The notes beneath the pieces were generated by a model. That model saw nothing but the letters and a program-made list of their open reading frames with translations. It searched no databases and was not told where the DNA came from. Below, one piece after another: positions 1 through 10,664 of a stretch of DNA of 64,000 nucleotides. Within the stretch, counting starts at the first letter, position 1. Each line of letters starts with the position of its first letter. The position numbers and the translations under genes were made by a program. The stretch is from Auricularia sp. M13 (taxonomy: Eukaryota; Basidiomycota; Agaricomycetes; Auriculariales; Auriculariaceae): assembly GCA_037042915.1 (NCBI GenBank), contig CM073195.1:1178001-1242000 (forward strand). Direction: 5' to 3'.

Positions 1-187
1 GACGGCGTCTTCGTCTTGACCTCGAGCGACGTCCGGTCGATGGGGAAGTCCTTGTTCAGCAGGTCGTTCGACGACTTGCCGACATCCTAAAAGAAAAAGA
101 AAGATTGTCAGGATAACGGGGACTCGAAGACGGAGCCACCGCAGGACTCGCCTTCCAGGCAGGCGGAACGGGTTGCGGGGCGGACAT
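1..187 (-). CDS. Mitochondrial outer-membrane porin (VDAC), 5' part only
   Basis: The visible protein starts MSAPQPVPPAWK and continues DVGKSSNDLLNKDFPIDRTSLEVKTKTPS before running off the left edge. This is the conserved N-terminal helix and first strand of fungal VDAC, the beta-barrel channel for metabolites in the outer mitochondrial membrane. Exon 1 is 187-152 and exon 2 runs from 86 to the edge. The intron (87-151, 65 bp) begins GCGAGT after AAG and ends TTTTAG, so it is a GC-AG intron; no GT donor keeps the K-D-V-G frame. Only about 40 residues are visible. The family call rests on the DLLNKDF motif and the following LEVKT strand, which are highly conserved in fungi. Confidence 0.85.
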
Positions 188-542
188 CGTTGCGGTTGAA
201 TGCAAGAGGAGAGGAGGAGACCGAGAAAAAAACGTCAGCGCGTCACAATTGATGCCGCCAGTCCCGTTTCCTTCCGACGTGAGCCCGTCCCCAACGCACG
301 TGCCCCACAAAAAAATCACACAGTCTCCAAGGAGATGACGGCGGCGGCGGCGACAATGAAACTGAAGTTATTGGTACAGCTGCATGCGCTAAGTACGTAG
401 GGAAGCTCCATTACAGCGATATTCGGTCAACGAGTCCGTCCAGCGTCGAGAGAAAATAACTCAAAGCGACAATGTATAAATGACGGCAATATCACAATGC
501 GGGGACCCATGGGATGGGAGGAAGAGAGGAAGGAAATCAAGT

Positions 543-2013
543 TCAGGGCGAGTAGAGAGGCGGGACCGGCCCATACTGCTGAGGCTGGATGTTGGGCGGC
601 ATCCCGCGTTTCTCGCGCATGACGGGCGGAGGGGCAGCCGCGACAATGCCCGCGTACGGCGAGGCGCTGGGAACGCCTCCTACGGGAACGGGCGCCGCGA
701 TGTCCATATCCTCGTCCGTGACCGACGACGGCACATGGGAGCTCGGCGCGAAGGGGTAGCTGGGGTTCGCGTACGTCGACCCGCCGCGCAGCTGGCCGGG
801 CGCGTACGGGTGGAACTGCACGGGCGAGCTGGGGTGGTGGTAGGACGCGATGGTCGACGGGCCTCCGGGGCCACCGTAGAACTCGGGCGGCGGCGGGATC
901 TGGGCGGCGGCCAGCACCTCGGCCTGGCGCCTTGCAGAGCGTCGGCGGAGCCACCAGAAGAAGACGGCGATGACGATGACAGCCACCAGGATTGGTATGA
1001 GCACCGCCAGCGTAATGGCCGTCTGCGTAGACAGCCCGCCGCCGCCGCTCGTGCTCGAGGGGCCGGGCAGCTGGGCGCCGACGCCGGTGGACTGTGCTGA
1101 CGAGTCGTGCGATGCGCCTGGCGCTGCGAACGAGTTAGTTGAACCATCGTTGGTGTTTGCGCCGCCGGTGTTCGCGTTATCATCCTTGTTGTCGTTGGTC
1201 GGCGGGTTGTTATCTGTGTCATTGCTGTTACCACTGTCCGTGCCGGTATTTCCAGTGTTACCGTCTGCGGGGTTGGTGTCCCCGGTGTTGGGATTGGTAC
1301 CGCTGCACGGATTCTCTCGTGAGAACGCCAAGGACAACGACGAGTGCTTTATTCATTTTGACTCACGCATTAGGATCAGTCGGAGGGTCTGGTGTCACTA
1401 CAGCTTCTTTCCTGTACACGGTGACGAAGCCATCAGAGGTCATCCCCCGAGACGCGTTTCAGAGCACTCACGTATAGACAAGATAATCGAGGAGGACAAA
1501 GGAGTGTGGTTGGAGCTCCATCTTCAGCGTATGGCGGCCGTTGGTGAGGCCTTTCTTCGTGAAGAACGGAACATTGAAGTGATAATCGGTGGTCGACGGG
1601 TCAGGCGTGTAGGTAAACGCGCCAGCATTGGCATCATCGTCAAGCGAGAAGACAAGGTCGACGTTCTTGATGAGCGGGCGCGGGCTGGTGCCATTGACCG
1701 TGATGCCGTAGACGGTCACGCCAGTGCCTAAAGCGCGTGAGCACCAGGATAATGGCCCGCGCCGGCACGCACCTTCGAACGTGTAGGTCATGCTGACCGG
1801 GTCGCCGTCTGTCTGACGCGCAGCGTCGTGCCAGGTGCCCTTATTAACGAACCGCATCTGGTCGGCGTTGGGTGCGGCGCTGCATCCATCGCAGTCTGCA
1901 GACGCCTTCCAGCCGGCAGAGTAGGTCATGTCCAGGTCATCGACGTTTACATTTTGCGCCTGCCAACCGATCAGCCGCGGCACACCGCCGGGATTCCGTC
2001 CAGGGCTCACCAT
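543..2013 (-). CDS. Single-pass membrane protein with extracellular domain and proline-rich tail
   Basis: Five exons: 2013-2011, 1959-1773, 1727-1472, 1411-1367 and 1302-543, giving 416 residues. Exon 1 is only the ATG, followed at once by a GTGAGC donor. The first ~150 residues form a cysteine-containing beta-rich ectodomain (MAQNVNVDDLDMTYSAGW start, then a DCDGC pair). Next comes a Thr/Asn/Asp-rich linker, then one membrane segment at about residues 255-280 ending in WWLRRR. The cytosolic tail has a PPPPEF stretch and many Pro/Ser/Tyr. No signal peptide is seen. This design, a lectin- or galactose-binding-like ectodomain with one membrane pass, is very common in agaricomycetes, and its function is not known. 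Cell-surface sensing or wall anchoring is inference. Confidence 0.8.
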
Positions 2014-2836
2014 TGCACAAGACTTGTTTCGACCTCAGGGCTGCACAGGAACACGGTGCTTGCACCTGGAAATAGAGGACGGCTGAGCTCAGAGATGTGA
2101 AAGCAGAAGCAAATGCTCGGTTTGATCCTGGATTCAGCCCAACTATCGACATCGTGATCCGTATTGACAACAGTCGCGTGAGTGCTCCAACCGCAGCCAC
2201 GCTACAGCATACAGCCTGCGTTTGCAGAAAAGCTGAGCATCGTGCAAGAGTATCTTGAAAGCACCCCGATAACTTTTTCGATTGCTATTTCCACCTCTGG
2301 CCGGCGATCTTCAACACCGCCGCTCCAAATCGAGCGCTGCATGCACGCTTCCCCGATCTGCAAACTATGTATAGCGTGACATGCATTCAGGACACTATGC
2401 TGGTTCGCGCAGAAATGGTGTTCACAGCTGGTAAGGGTTCATATTCGCTGACACTGGCAACAGCCTGGACCACGGTCACCGACGATTCCGAGCGTCAAAC
2501 AACCTGCATAACCGGCACCGACGTGCCAGCGTTAATGGGAGGCTTCGAGGCTTCTGGCACTCCTGTGCCTAAATGCTCCACGGGCCCGGCGTGCATTCGA
2601 GAACCTGACCCAAAGCGGCGTGCCTCGCGCACTCCCGCCACGAGCCACGATGCACGCTGAACCGTCATCCTCACCCTTGGGTTACCCATTCGGCGCGGAA
2701 AACGCCCGTCCAGCCTGCATGAGGGCTCCAGGCCGCCCCGGTTGGTGCCAGGCATAAGAACGAGCTGCTGCAGTTCCTCCGACTTCATCCTATCCTATCC
2801 CAGACTCCCGTGCTCGTGAAATCTCTGCACCTCGAC
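2014..2836. other. Intergenic region, nothing recognised
   Basis: About 820 bp between the start of the membrane protein on the minus strand and the small GTPase on the plus strand. It must hold both divergent promoters. The short open frames on both strands have no recognisable domains. Confidence 0.5.
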
Positions 2837-3794
2837 ATGCCGTCCACTCCGAGCACCAGCAGCTCTGTCTCTACCGACAAGCCACTTCTATTTGCCTGTG
2901 TCGGCCGGACCGGCGCGGGCAAGTCCTCCTTCATCCGGTCCATCACTGCTGCAAAACCCGCGGAGAACGAGGTAACCTTCTGCTCGTCGCGAATCGAGGA
3001 AGTGACGGTCGAGCTCGACGGCCGGCTGTTCACGCTCATCGACATGCCCGGCTACGACGATGCGAACGCCAACGACGCGGGCACGCTCCGGCTGCTCGCT
3101 AACCATCTCGAACTCGCGTGCGTCACCGCCTCCCACCCTGAGAAACTGTCTCACCTGATCCGGAAGGCATAAGGGCAAGCAGAAGCTGGCGGGAATTCTG
3201 CAGTTCCACCGTATCACGGCGTATCATTCGAAACGCATCCCCGCGGTCGACGCGCAGATGATACGCATGTTCCGTTCGCTCTGCGAGAGCAACTCGTGTC
3301 GCAGCGTCGCACTCTGCACAACGATGTGGGACCGCGTCGCGCCCGAGGTCGGCGAGCAGCGCGAACAGGAGCTCGGCGCGCGCTTCTGGCGCCCGATGCT
3401 CGAGCGCGGTGCCAAGTTCTACCGGCACAACAACACACCAGAGAGCGCGGTCAAGATACTCCAGCTGCTCGCATACTCCTCCCAGAGACAGCCAAGTCCG
3501 ACTCCCACCTTGGGCCGCCGCTCGCCGTCCCTTCGCAAGGAGCGACGCATAAGCTTCCAATTGCAGACGCCCGATCCGTCCGAGAAGCTCAGAGAGCTCG
3601 TGGACCACCAGCGAAACGAGATAACGGGCCCTCAGCACGAGCTGAAGGTGCTGTTCGACAGCATTGCGGGTGAGCTTGCGCGCCTGAAGCGTGCGCAGGA
3701 AGAGCAGAGAGGGATGCTTGCCGAGCGGGATGCGCAGATCGCGGATTTGCGACAGCAGTTGGTTCGTCAAACATCCATGGCGTCGGCGCATTGA
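2837..3794 (+). CDS. Small P-loop GTPase-like protein with C-terminal coiled coil
   Basis: Two exons, 2837-3117 and 3167-3794, giving 302 residues. The start is the ATG at 2837 (MPSTPSTSSS); the frame is open further upstream but offers only a GTG. The P-loop GRTGAGKS lies at residues 23-30, a DMPGYDD switch-II motif at about 80, and a TTMWD stretch can serve as the base-recognition motif. The last ~70 residues are charged heptad-like (RAQEEQRGMLAERDAQIADLR) and likely form a coiled coil. The 49-bp intron has a GTGCGT donor and restores A-H-K-G-K, leading into the GILQFHRIT strand typical of this agaricomycete family of AIG1/septin-like NTPases. It is not closely similar to the three long GTPases downstream, but being next to them is notable. 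Its cellular role is unknown. Confidence 0.8.
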
Positions 3795-3984
3795 CTCTTA
3801 GGACCTCGGTTCGCTGATATGTAGTTGCATATGTATTGATTGGTTCGATCCGCTGGTGGACGAGGCCGCTAATTAATCACCATGAATGAAATAGTATGAA
3901 TGAATTCGAAGATCCAGTGAACGTACATGGACCTATTGCACGCGACAGATTATGGAAGAGGGACAAATCCGTGAATCCACACGG

Positions 3985-6496
3985 TTACCAACCCTTGGGA
4001 ATCCAGCGAGCCATGGTATTCTTAATCTTGGTGATAGACCATTTGTTGCGCTTCTTCTCCTCGGTATCGCGCAGGACACGGATCTTCTCTTCGAATGACT
4101 CGATTAGCTCGGTGAGCTGGCGGACGCCCACAACGTCTCCGGAAGCCTTCTTAGATGCGAGACGGTACTCGAGTAGACGGATAGCGGAAGCCAGATGCCC
4201 CGCGAAGTTGCCGGACAGAGCTACAGCCTGGAATTCCTCGCAGAGACCGGAAAGGCGCTGCTGCTGAGAGAGAATGTCGGAATCGAGCGTCTCCAACGTC
4301 GTCTCGATGAGCTGCAACTGTGCCTGGTACTGGTGTACATCCTGCTCGGCGCCTTCGTAGGACCGCTTCGCCTCCTCGTCGATCACGCGTTCTTCTTTGG
4401 TTTCGAGGATCCAGTGAGAATGGAAGTGGCGATGGTCGCGCGCAGCGTGGCCGCATGAATCGCACGCCAAAGCGAGGGCGTTTTCGTCAGTCTTGAGAAG
4501 TCTGCTGTCGCCCATCAACGATGCGAACAAGCCAGATGACGGCGACGCCGCGTATCTGGCCTGCTTGAACGTGGTACAGTTACGCCCAATCTCAGCGGGA
4601 TCGAGGAGAAATTTAAGGTTGCATCCTTTATGGCAGTTGGAGTAGCAGTCGGCGACCGTGCACTGCGTGGTGTGGCGATCAGGAGTGTCTTCCTGAACGT
4701 GCATTTGGCGCTGCATAATCTTTTCAAACTGCTCATTGATCTTCATCGTCTTTAAAATCGATGTTAGAACGCGTTAACTCTAGTTCCAACATCCTGCTCA
4801 CCTGCCGAGATCTTTCGAGTTGCGTACGCAGTCGCGTCAGCTCATGCCTGCGAACCTCCGTCTGGTGTAAGCGTGCTATGACATCTGTGATGGCGGCTTC
4901 GATGCCAATGGTCTTGCTGTACAAGTTGCTGATTTCGGAAGTAGGACATGCAGCGCGTCCGTCGAGCCAGGCAAACATAGAGTTAAGCGTGTCGAGAGCG
5001 GTGTCGTAGCTATCGTGTAAAAACTTTTCATATACTCTTTCTTGTTTTGCCGTTACGGTGCCTCGGGCCAGTCGTTCACGGTATTTGACGACGAGAGCTA
5101 GTGGGTTCTGAATTGCCCACAAATCAGCGTCATGGAGGCAAGGCGGTAGAGAAGTCGGCTGGAAATTCCAGGTAAGCGGATTATCGACCATAGTGAACAG
5201 GAAGCCGATGTTTTTGGCGATGGACGCGGGGAACATAGCGCTGAGGGTGTTGAGCGCATAATCGGTTGGCACAGTCAGGCGCTCGTTCGTCCCGTTGGCC
5301 ATGATGATGATGGCATCGAGACGCGGTACGTGGTCGCGGATGGCGTTCGCAATGCTGGCCTTGTGAAGCCTGTCCTGGTCAATGCCGCGCGTGTCACACA
5401 GCCCAGGCGTATCCAGCACGCGCAGGAGGACGCCATCGTAGCGCTTCATTTCGTACACCATTGCGGTCTTCGTCTGGCTCTGCGACGCGTCGAGCTTGCT
5501 GTCGTTCGCCAGGTTGTGCTCGGGCACGAACTCCTTGACTGTCCTGTTGGCGCAGACATTGGCCAGCAGCGACATGAAGGTCGTTTTGCCAGTCCCCGTC
5601 TCCCCCACTAGCAATATCGTAATCTCTCTCTTCTTGAGCGGGGCCAAGGGGCCTTGCAGAGGCGTGTCATAGTGCTCAAAAGCCTGAAACGCGGGTTCCG
5701 GCGGTGGCGCAGCGGGAAGAGGAGCTGCAACGGCAACATCCGCAGCTTTCGACAGTATCTCTCTGCGTGTAAAATATTCAGTCAGTAGCTGCTAACACGC
5801 CAGAAGAGCACGCAGCATACCCAGTCTGTGGAGGCGGCTTGCTCTTAGTTCCTTCTTCCGCTCTGGTCGTGGAATCTGCGATTCCGAGTTTGGCCTTCGA
5901 GGAATCTGGTGGTCCGGCGAGAGCAACCATCGAGGAACGGCGTTGGACATCCGCCCTGGGCTCGTCGTCTCCCATGCTGGCTACAGACGACTGATCCTTG
6001 ACCGCGGGGACTTCGGCGCTGAAGATGGCATGTCATCAGCTCGCTCTTGGAATATCAACTGTACCACGTACGTCTTTGCGACGCGGTGCTGGATGTTTGG
6101 GACCTCCTTAGCAGGCTCGACGTCGACATGCTTGACGACTTCCGAGCCGGTACTGGGATCTACGACAGTGACGTCCTCGCCACGACTGCTAGGCGCATGT
6201 GGAATAGGGCTGCTTCTGCGCGGCGGTCAATGGGATCACAAGTGTGTCGGAAGCTCTACTCACGGAACCTCCACCGATTCCAGGTCATCAAAGCTAGATG
6301 ATGATGAACCGTCGCTGTCCATGAAGTCGCCCTCGTCATTTGCCAAAGGAGAAACAGCTCGCTCGAGTCCCGGCTTATTTCCGCCCGCAGATGCGCTGCT
6401 GCTGCTGAGATCAAGGCCGTTGTCTGGTGCATTTCGTCAGTTTGAACGTCCTCGGCTGTCTGGATTTATCCGACCTGAATTACCGCCTTTCATCAT
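3985..6496 (-). CDS. Large AIG1-like GTPase with Cys/His-rich module, paralogue 1
   Basis: Six exons: 6496-6475, 6423-6264, 6215-6072, 6018-5821, 5762-4802 and 4749-3985, giving 749 residues in phase. Residues 1-210 are acidic, Ser/Pro-rich and probably disordered. The G domain has P-loop GETGTGKT (228-235), switch II DTPGLCDTRG, the signature NGTNERLTVPTDYALNTLS and a TMVD base-recognition motif. After the last intron comes a Cys module (CTVADCYSNCHKGC, C-x4-C-x3-C-x3-C), then CDSC followed by HRHFH, then a long coiled coil. A ~20-residue insert separates the two Cys clusters, unlike the paralogues at 7570-9803 and 16943-19014. The family is widespread in fungi and has no settled function. 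Zinc binding and assembly on membranes, as in GIMAP GTPases, are inference. The first 22-nt exon is the least certain part; an alternative start is the Met at about 6340. Confidence 0.85.
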
Positions 6497-7569
6497 CGAG
6501 CTTTGCTCGTTGGTGTTCACGGTAAGTGAAGTCTGCCGGAGGCGTCGAAGGAAGGACATGACTGGTGCGATGTGTGGGCTCGAGGCGCTGACCTTCGCTT
6601 AAACCTAACTCTCTTTCAATGCGGCCGCTAATGACTGCCTTGAGGCATCGGTCTGTCCTACAGGTGCCTTGCAGGCCTTCGCGGCGACCCTTGAATGCCA
6701 CTTTGCAAACCGCTCAGTTCCCTCGTTTCTATGCAATCGCCCGAGTCATCGGTGGCGCAGCCTGGGGACAGACTATCTCGTCACTCGCAGCAGGCGTATC
6801 CGCTGCGCTGTCCAGTTTGGTACTGTGCGTCCCGTGGGACCCCTTTCGGGTGGGATAGAATCCCACACAGTTAAACCCGAGGCAGGTTGTTCCCCGCTTC
6901 ACTAGATGGGGATGACTGAGTCATCTTGGACTGCAGCCAGAATCGGCGCGTCAGGCAGTTGTAATCACTCTGAATTAAACATGCCCTCGCATGTATGAAA
7001 AGGAGCAACTTCCTGAATGCTGGAAACTGAGCGTCTCTTTTACCCGTTTCTGCCGGACAGGTGAAGTGCTGCTGCGTCGTGCTGGGGGTGCGAACTACAG
7101 CATACCGATCGAAACTTGATTCAGAGATGCAAGTTAGTTCGCGAGATTTGCAAGACTTCGCATCAAAATTTTATCTATCCTTTTCCCGCTAACTCTCACG
7201 AATTCGTGCCTGAGCGTCAAAGGGACTTGAAGGCTACGCAGGCGCATTCGCAAGCCAACTATTCGAGTTGTATATATCCGCCCGCCAGTGCCGGGCTTCA
7301 ATGTCGGCCAGTCTCTCTCACTCGAAAGTCGTAAAAGTGGTTAGTCGCACGCGCGGAAGAGATAGCTATACTATAACAACGTCGTGGTTGGAAGGAAGAG
7401 CAGGAGGCGGTGTGTTGGAAACTCGGAGATTGGAGCGCGGTGACGCGGTCCGGACCCAACTTTTCTCTTTGGATGTTCAGACCAAGTTCAGACCATGATC
7501 TTCAATCGGTATAAAGCATGCAAGTCAAGAAGAGGCAATATAAGTACATTTAGGGTAATGCCGGCGCGG
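6497..7569. other. Intergenic region between GTPase paralogues
   Basis: About 1.07 kb upstream of paralogue 1 and downstream of paralogue 2, both on the minus strand. Open frames here are short and lack recognisable domains. No remnant of a further GTPase copy was seen. Confidence 0.5.
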
Positions 7570-9803
7570 TCAAATCAAAATCTCTGGCAACTGCGGCGCA
7601 CGACCCTGGGCGATGTCGGCGAGCGTCCACTGCTCCTTCTTCTTCTCCAGGTCCTGCAAAACGCGCACCTTCATCTGGAATTTTTCTATCATTCGCGTGA
7701 GCGCAGTCACGCTGTCGGCGTCGCCCGCGGCAGTCTTCGACTCGCGGCGGAACTCGAGCAGGCTGATGGTCTTCAAGAAGTTGCCCACAAAGTTGCCTGT
7801 GAGCGCGATTTGCTGGAACTGCTCGCACAGCTCGTCGAGCAGCTTCTGCGACGCGTCAATCTCCTCGTCGAGCTCGTGCAGGCTGCGCTCCATGATCTCC
7901 ATCTGCGCGACGTAGTTGCCGGCGTCCTTCTTGGCCAGGCGGTACGACCTCTTGCGGCGCTCGTCGACCACGCGCTCCTCGCGCGTTTCCTCGACCCATA
8001 TCGCGTGGAAATGCCGGTGGTCCTGGGCGAGGTGTTTGCACTTGTCGCAGACGAGCTGCAGCGACTCCTTCCTGTGGTCGCCGTCGCGGTCGCCGTTGAA
8101 CGCCGTGCAGCCCTGTCCGATCTTCTCGGGCTCTTGGTGGTAGGGGAGGTTGCACGGCGCGTGGCAATTGCTGTAGCAATCCTCGACGACACACAGGGTG
8201 TTGTGCCGGCCAGGCGTATCCTTCTGGACGAAGAGGTTACGCCTCATGATCGTCTCGAACCGCTCATTGATCCGCATCGTCTGTGCTGCAGTCAGCCCTG
8301 GGCATCATCACCAAATCCTGGGTCCGGCTAACCTGTTTGCTCGTCTCGAGGTCCACTCGCAACTTGGCGATCTGACCGCGCTGCTCCTCCATTTGTCGCA
8401 GCCGCGCAATCACGTCTGTGATAGTCGACTCGATGCCAATCGTCATCTCGTACAACTGGCTAATCTCTGCCGTCGGGGACGGCTGCGTCCCGTCTATCCA
8501 AGCGAATAGGTCGTCGAGGGTCTCGAATGTATCGTTGTACGCCTCATTGAGCAGCCGCGTCCACCGCTTGCGCTGCGTGTCCGACGGGACCGGGTCACCC
8601 AACATCAGCTCCGTGAACTTCACGTGCAACGCAAGCGGGTTCTGGATGGTAAACAGCTCCGCGCCGTGGAGGATATCGGGCAGCGACGGCCGGTGGAAAT
8701 TGAATGCGAGGGGGTTGTCCACCATCGTGAACAGAAAGCAGATGTTGCGGGCGATCGACGCGGGGAACATCGCGGACAGCGTGTTCAGCGCGTAGTCGGT
8801 GGGCACGGTCAGCCGCTTGTTCGTCCCGTTCGCCATGACGATCACGGCGTCGACCTGGCCGACATGGTCGCGGATGGCGTGCGCGATGCTAGCCTTGTGC
8901 ACCGTGTCCTGCTCGACGCCGCGCGTGTCGCACAGGCCGGGCGTATCGAGCACCCTCACCCGCACGCCATCATAGCGCTCAAATTCGTAGAGCATGGCTT
9001 CGCGCGTCTGGCTCAGCGCCTCCGAGAGGCCCGTGTCGTTCTTCGGATTATGCGCGGGCCTGAAGTCGTGTAGCTCCTTTCCCGCGCAGACGTTCGACAA
9101 CAGCGAGAAGAAGGACGTCTTCCCAACGCCTGGTCACAGCGCAGTTTAGTTCCACGTCTGCCCACTCAAGACGGGATACCCGATGTACTTACCGGTCTCA
9201 CCGACGAGGATGATGGTCATTTCCTTTTTGTTGAGGGGTTTGAGCATCCTCACCGTATGGACTCTGCGATACCATTCAGCTCAAGGTCATTGCGCGCGAC
9301 GAAGGAGATGGCCTCACGGGGACGCGTCCGTGGAACCGGTGGGGCTTGTCACCACCGCCGCTGGTAAAATCGCACCACGGCGCGCTATAGTTGGCCTGCA
9401 AAGCAACTTCCCTTCAGCTCACATCAACGGAGATTCTGTTTCACGCACGAGCCCACATGGATGTTGATGACCGTCACGCCCTGAGGGGCCTCGAAAGCGT
9501 ATGCCTCGGCCGTAGGGGGGTGCGCCGCGTTGCCGATGGACGCGATGTTCACAAATAGAGGCGGTCTGTCGAGGCGTTGAGACATAATGCACAAAGCCGG
9601 ATCGCAAGCAAATCTCACCCGCTGTCGAGCGTGGACGCCGTCGCGCCCGTCGGGTGTCCGTTGACACGACAGTCGACGACGATGGGGCCGCGCCTGCCAG
9701 TGCGTACCGCAGACTCCCCCGAGCCCGACTCCGGCGGCGGCGGCGGTGTATGCGGTATGGGAATGCCAACGGACGCGGGGAGAGCAGGCCCATTGGACGC
9801 CAT
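7570..9803 (-). CDS. Large AIG1-like GTPase with Cys/His-rich module, paralogue 2
   Basis: Six exons: 9803-9619, 9565-9449, 9395-9318, 9263-9193, 9129-8333 and 8280-7570, giving 652 residues in phase. The start codon sits in a strong context (TCACCATGG). The N-terminal ~140 residues are Pro/Ser-rich. P-loop GETGVGKT (148-155) is cut by an intron after GETG, a position absent from the other two copies. Switch II DTPGLCDTRG, NGTNKRLTVPTDYALNT and TMVD follow. The Cys module is CVVEDCYSNCHAPC with CDKCKHLAQDHRHFH, then a coiled coil with DEEIDASQKLLDEL. The intron before the Cys module lies at the same Q|T-M-R-I-N site as in the paralogues. A TATATATA box lies about 110 bp upstream. Role unknown; GTP-driven assembly is inferred from the family. 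Confidence 0.88.
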
Positions 9804-9910
9804 GGTGAACTCGGCTTCGGGCATGGGGTCGGTGCAAAGGCAGGGAAAGCGAAGTTTTGGGAAATTGAGACGCATGCCAATGGGAGCCCTGAGGCGGGAT
9901 GCATGGCGCG

Positions 9911-9918
9911 TATATATA
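9911..9918 (-). promoter_or_regulatory. TATA box of GTPase paralogue 2
   Basis: TATATATA within a short palindrome (GCGCGTATATATACGCGC), about 108 bp upstream of the ATG at 9803. Its spacing suits a core promoter for the minus-strand gene. The site is symmetrical, so strand is assigned from context. Confidence 0.5.
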
Positions 9919-10472
9919 CGCGCAATTGGGTGCGGGCACGTTTTTCGCGGTACAATGGGCCTGGCATCTCGCAGACGCTGTCATCGGCTGTCCGGCGCGC
10001 AGCTTGGTTTGAACAGGGCAAGGATCGTCGCTCACATTGACAGTATCCGAGTCGCCTCATACTCTCTATTCTGACGCTACAGCTGAATCTGAGTAAAAAG
10101 ACATTGTCAGAGCAGAGTGTACAGCCTCCATTTTTGCAGTTTTCCTGCAGTCGCTACGCACCTCTTTACAAAGGCGCAACGCTCAAGCCCGGCCCAAGCC
10201 TCGGAATTCCTGGGTGATACTCTGGCATCCCGAGAGACACCCGCATTGATTTGCGTGCGCCGCCAAGGAGATTGGCGTGGACACCGGCCAATGCAATCGC
10301 GACTCGCCGCGGGCACGATGCGCGGTGCGAGCTCAGTTCAGGGCAGCACTCATCTCTTCATGCGCTGCGGGTCCAGGGCCTGCAAGACGCGATCACTGCC
10401 ATCTATGATTCTATCGAGCCACGGCGAAGAGCAATACATTTGATTCTCCGCCGTGGCGCGTCGTGGACACGG

Positions 10473-10484
10473 CACGTGACGTCA
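10473..10484. promoter_or_regulatory. Overlapping E-box and CRE-type palindromes
   Basis: CACGTG (10473-10478) overlaps TGACGTCA (10477-10484). The first is a perfect bHLH site and the second a perfect bZIP/CRE site. They lie in the 860-bp gap between GTPase paralogue 2, 670 bp upstream of its ATG, and the 3' end of the Vip1-like gene. Use in vivo is unproven. Confidence 0.3.
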
Positions 10485-10664
10485 TCTTCATCTTTGTCCG
10501 CTCTTCAAGCTTCAAGCTTCGAGCTTCATCCATCCGGTCCAAGACTCAGAGCCAAATATTATAAAAGTGTGCAAGAAAATACGAGTCCGTTAAATTTGCT
10601 TCAGTTCTGTCATAAGGGAGACCGTAACTTTACACAGACAAATACAGGTCCGAAAGAAAAGGGA

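Noticed and set aside
2810-2836. Nine-codon N-terminal extension of the small GTPase
   Set aside because: It begins with GTG; nuclear fungal genes start with ATG, and a clean ATG is at 2837.
3843-3853. tRNA B-box-like GGTTCGATCC
   Set aside because: The final consensus base does not fit, and no A box or cloverleaf can be drawn around it.
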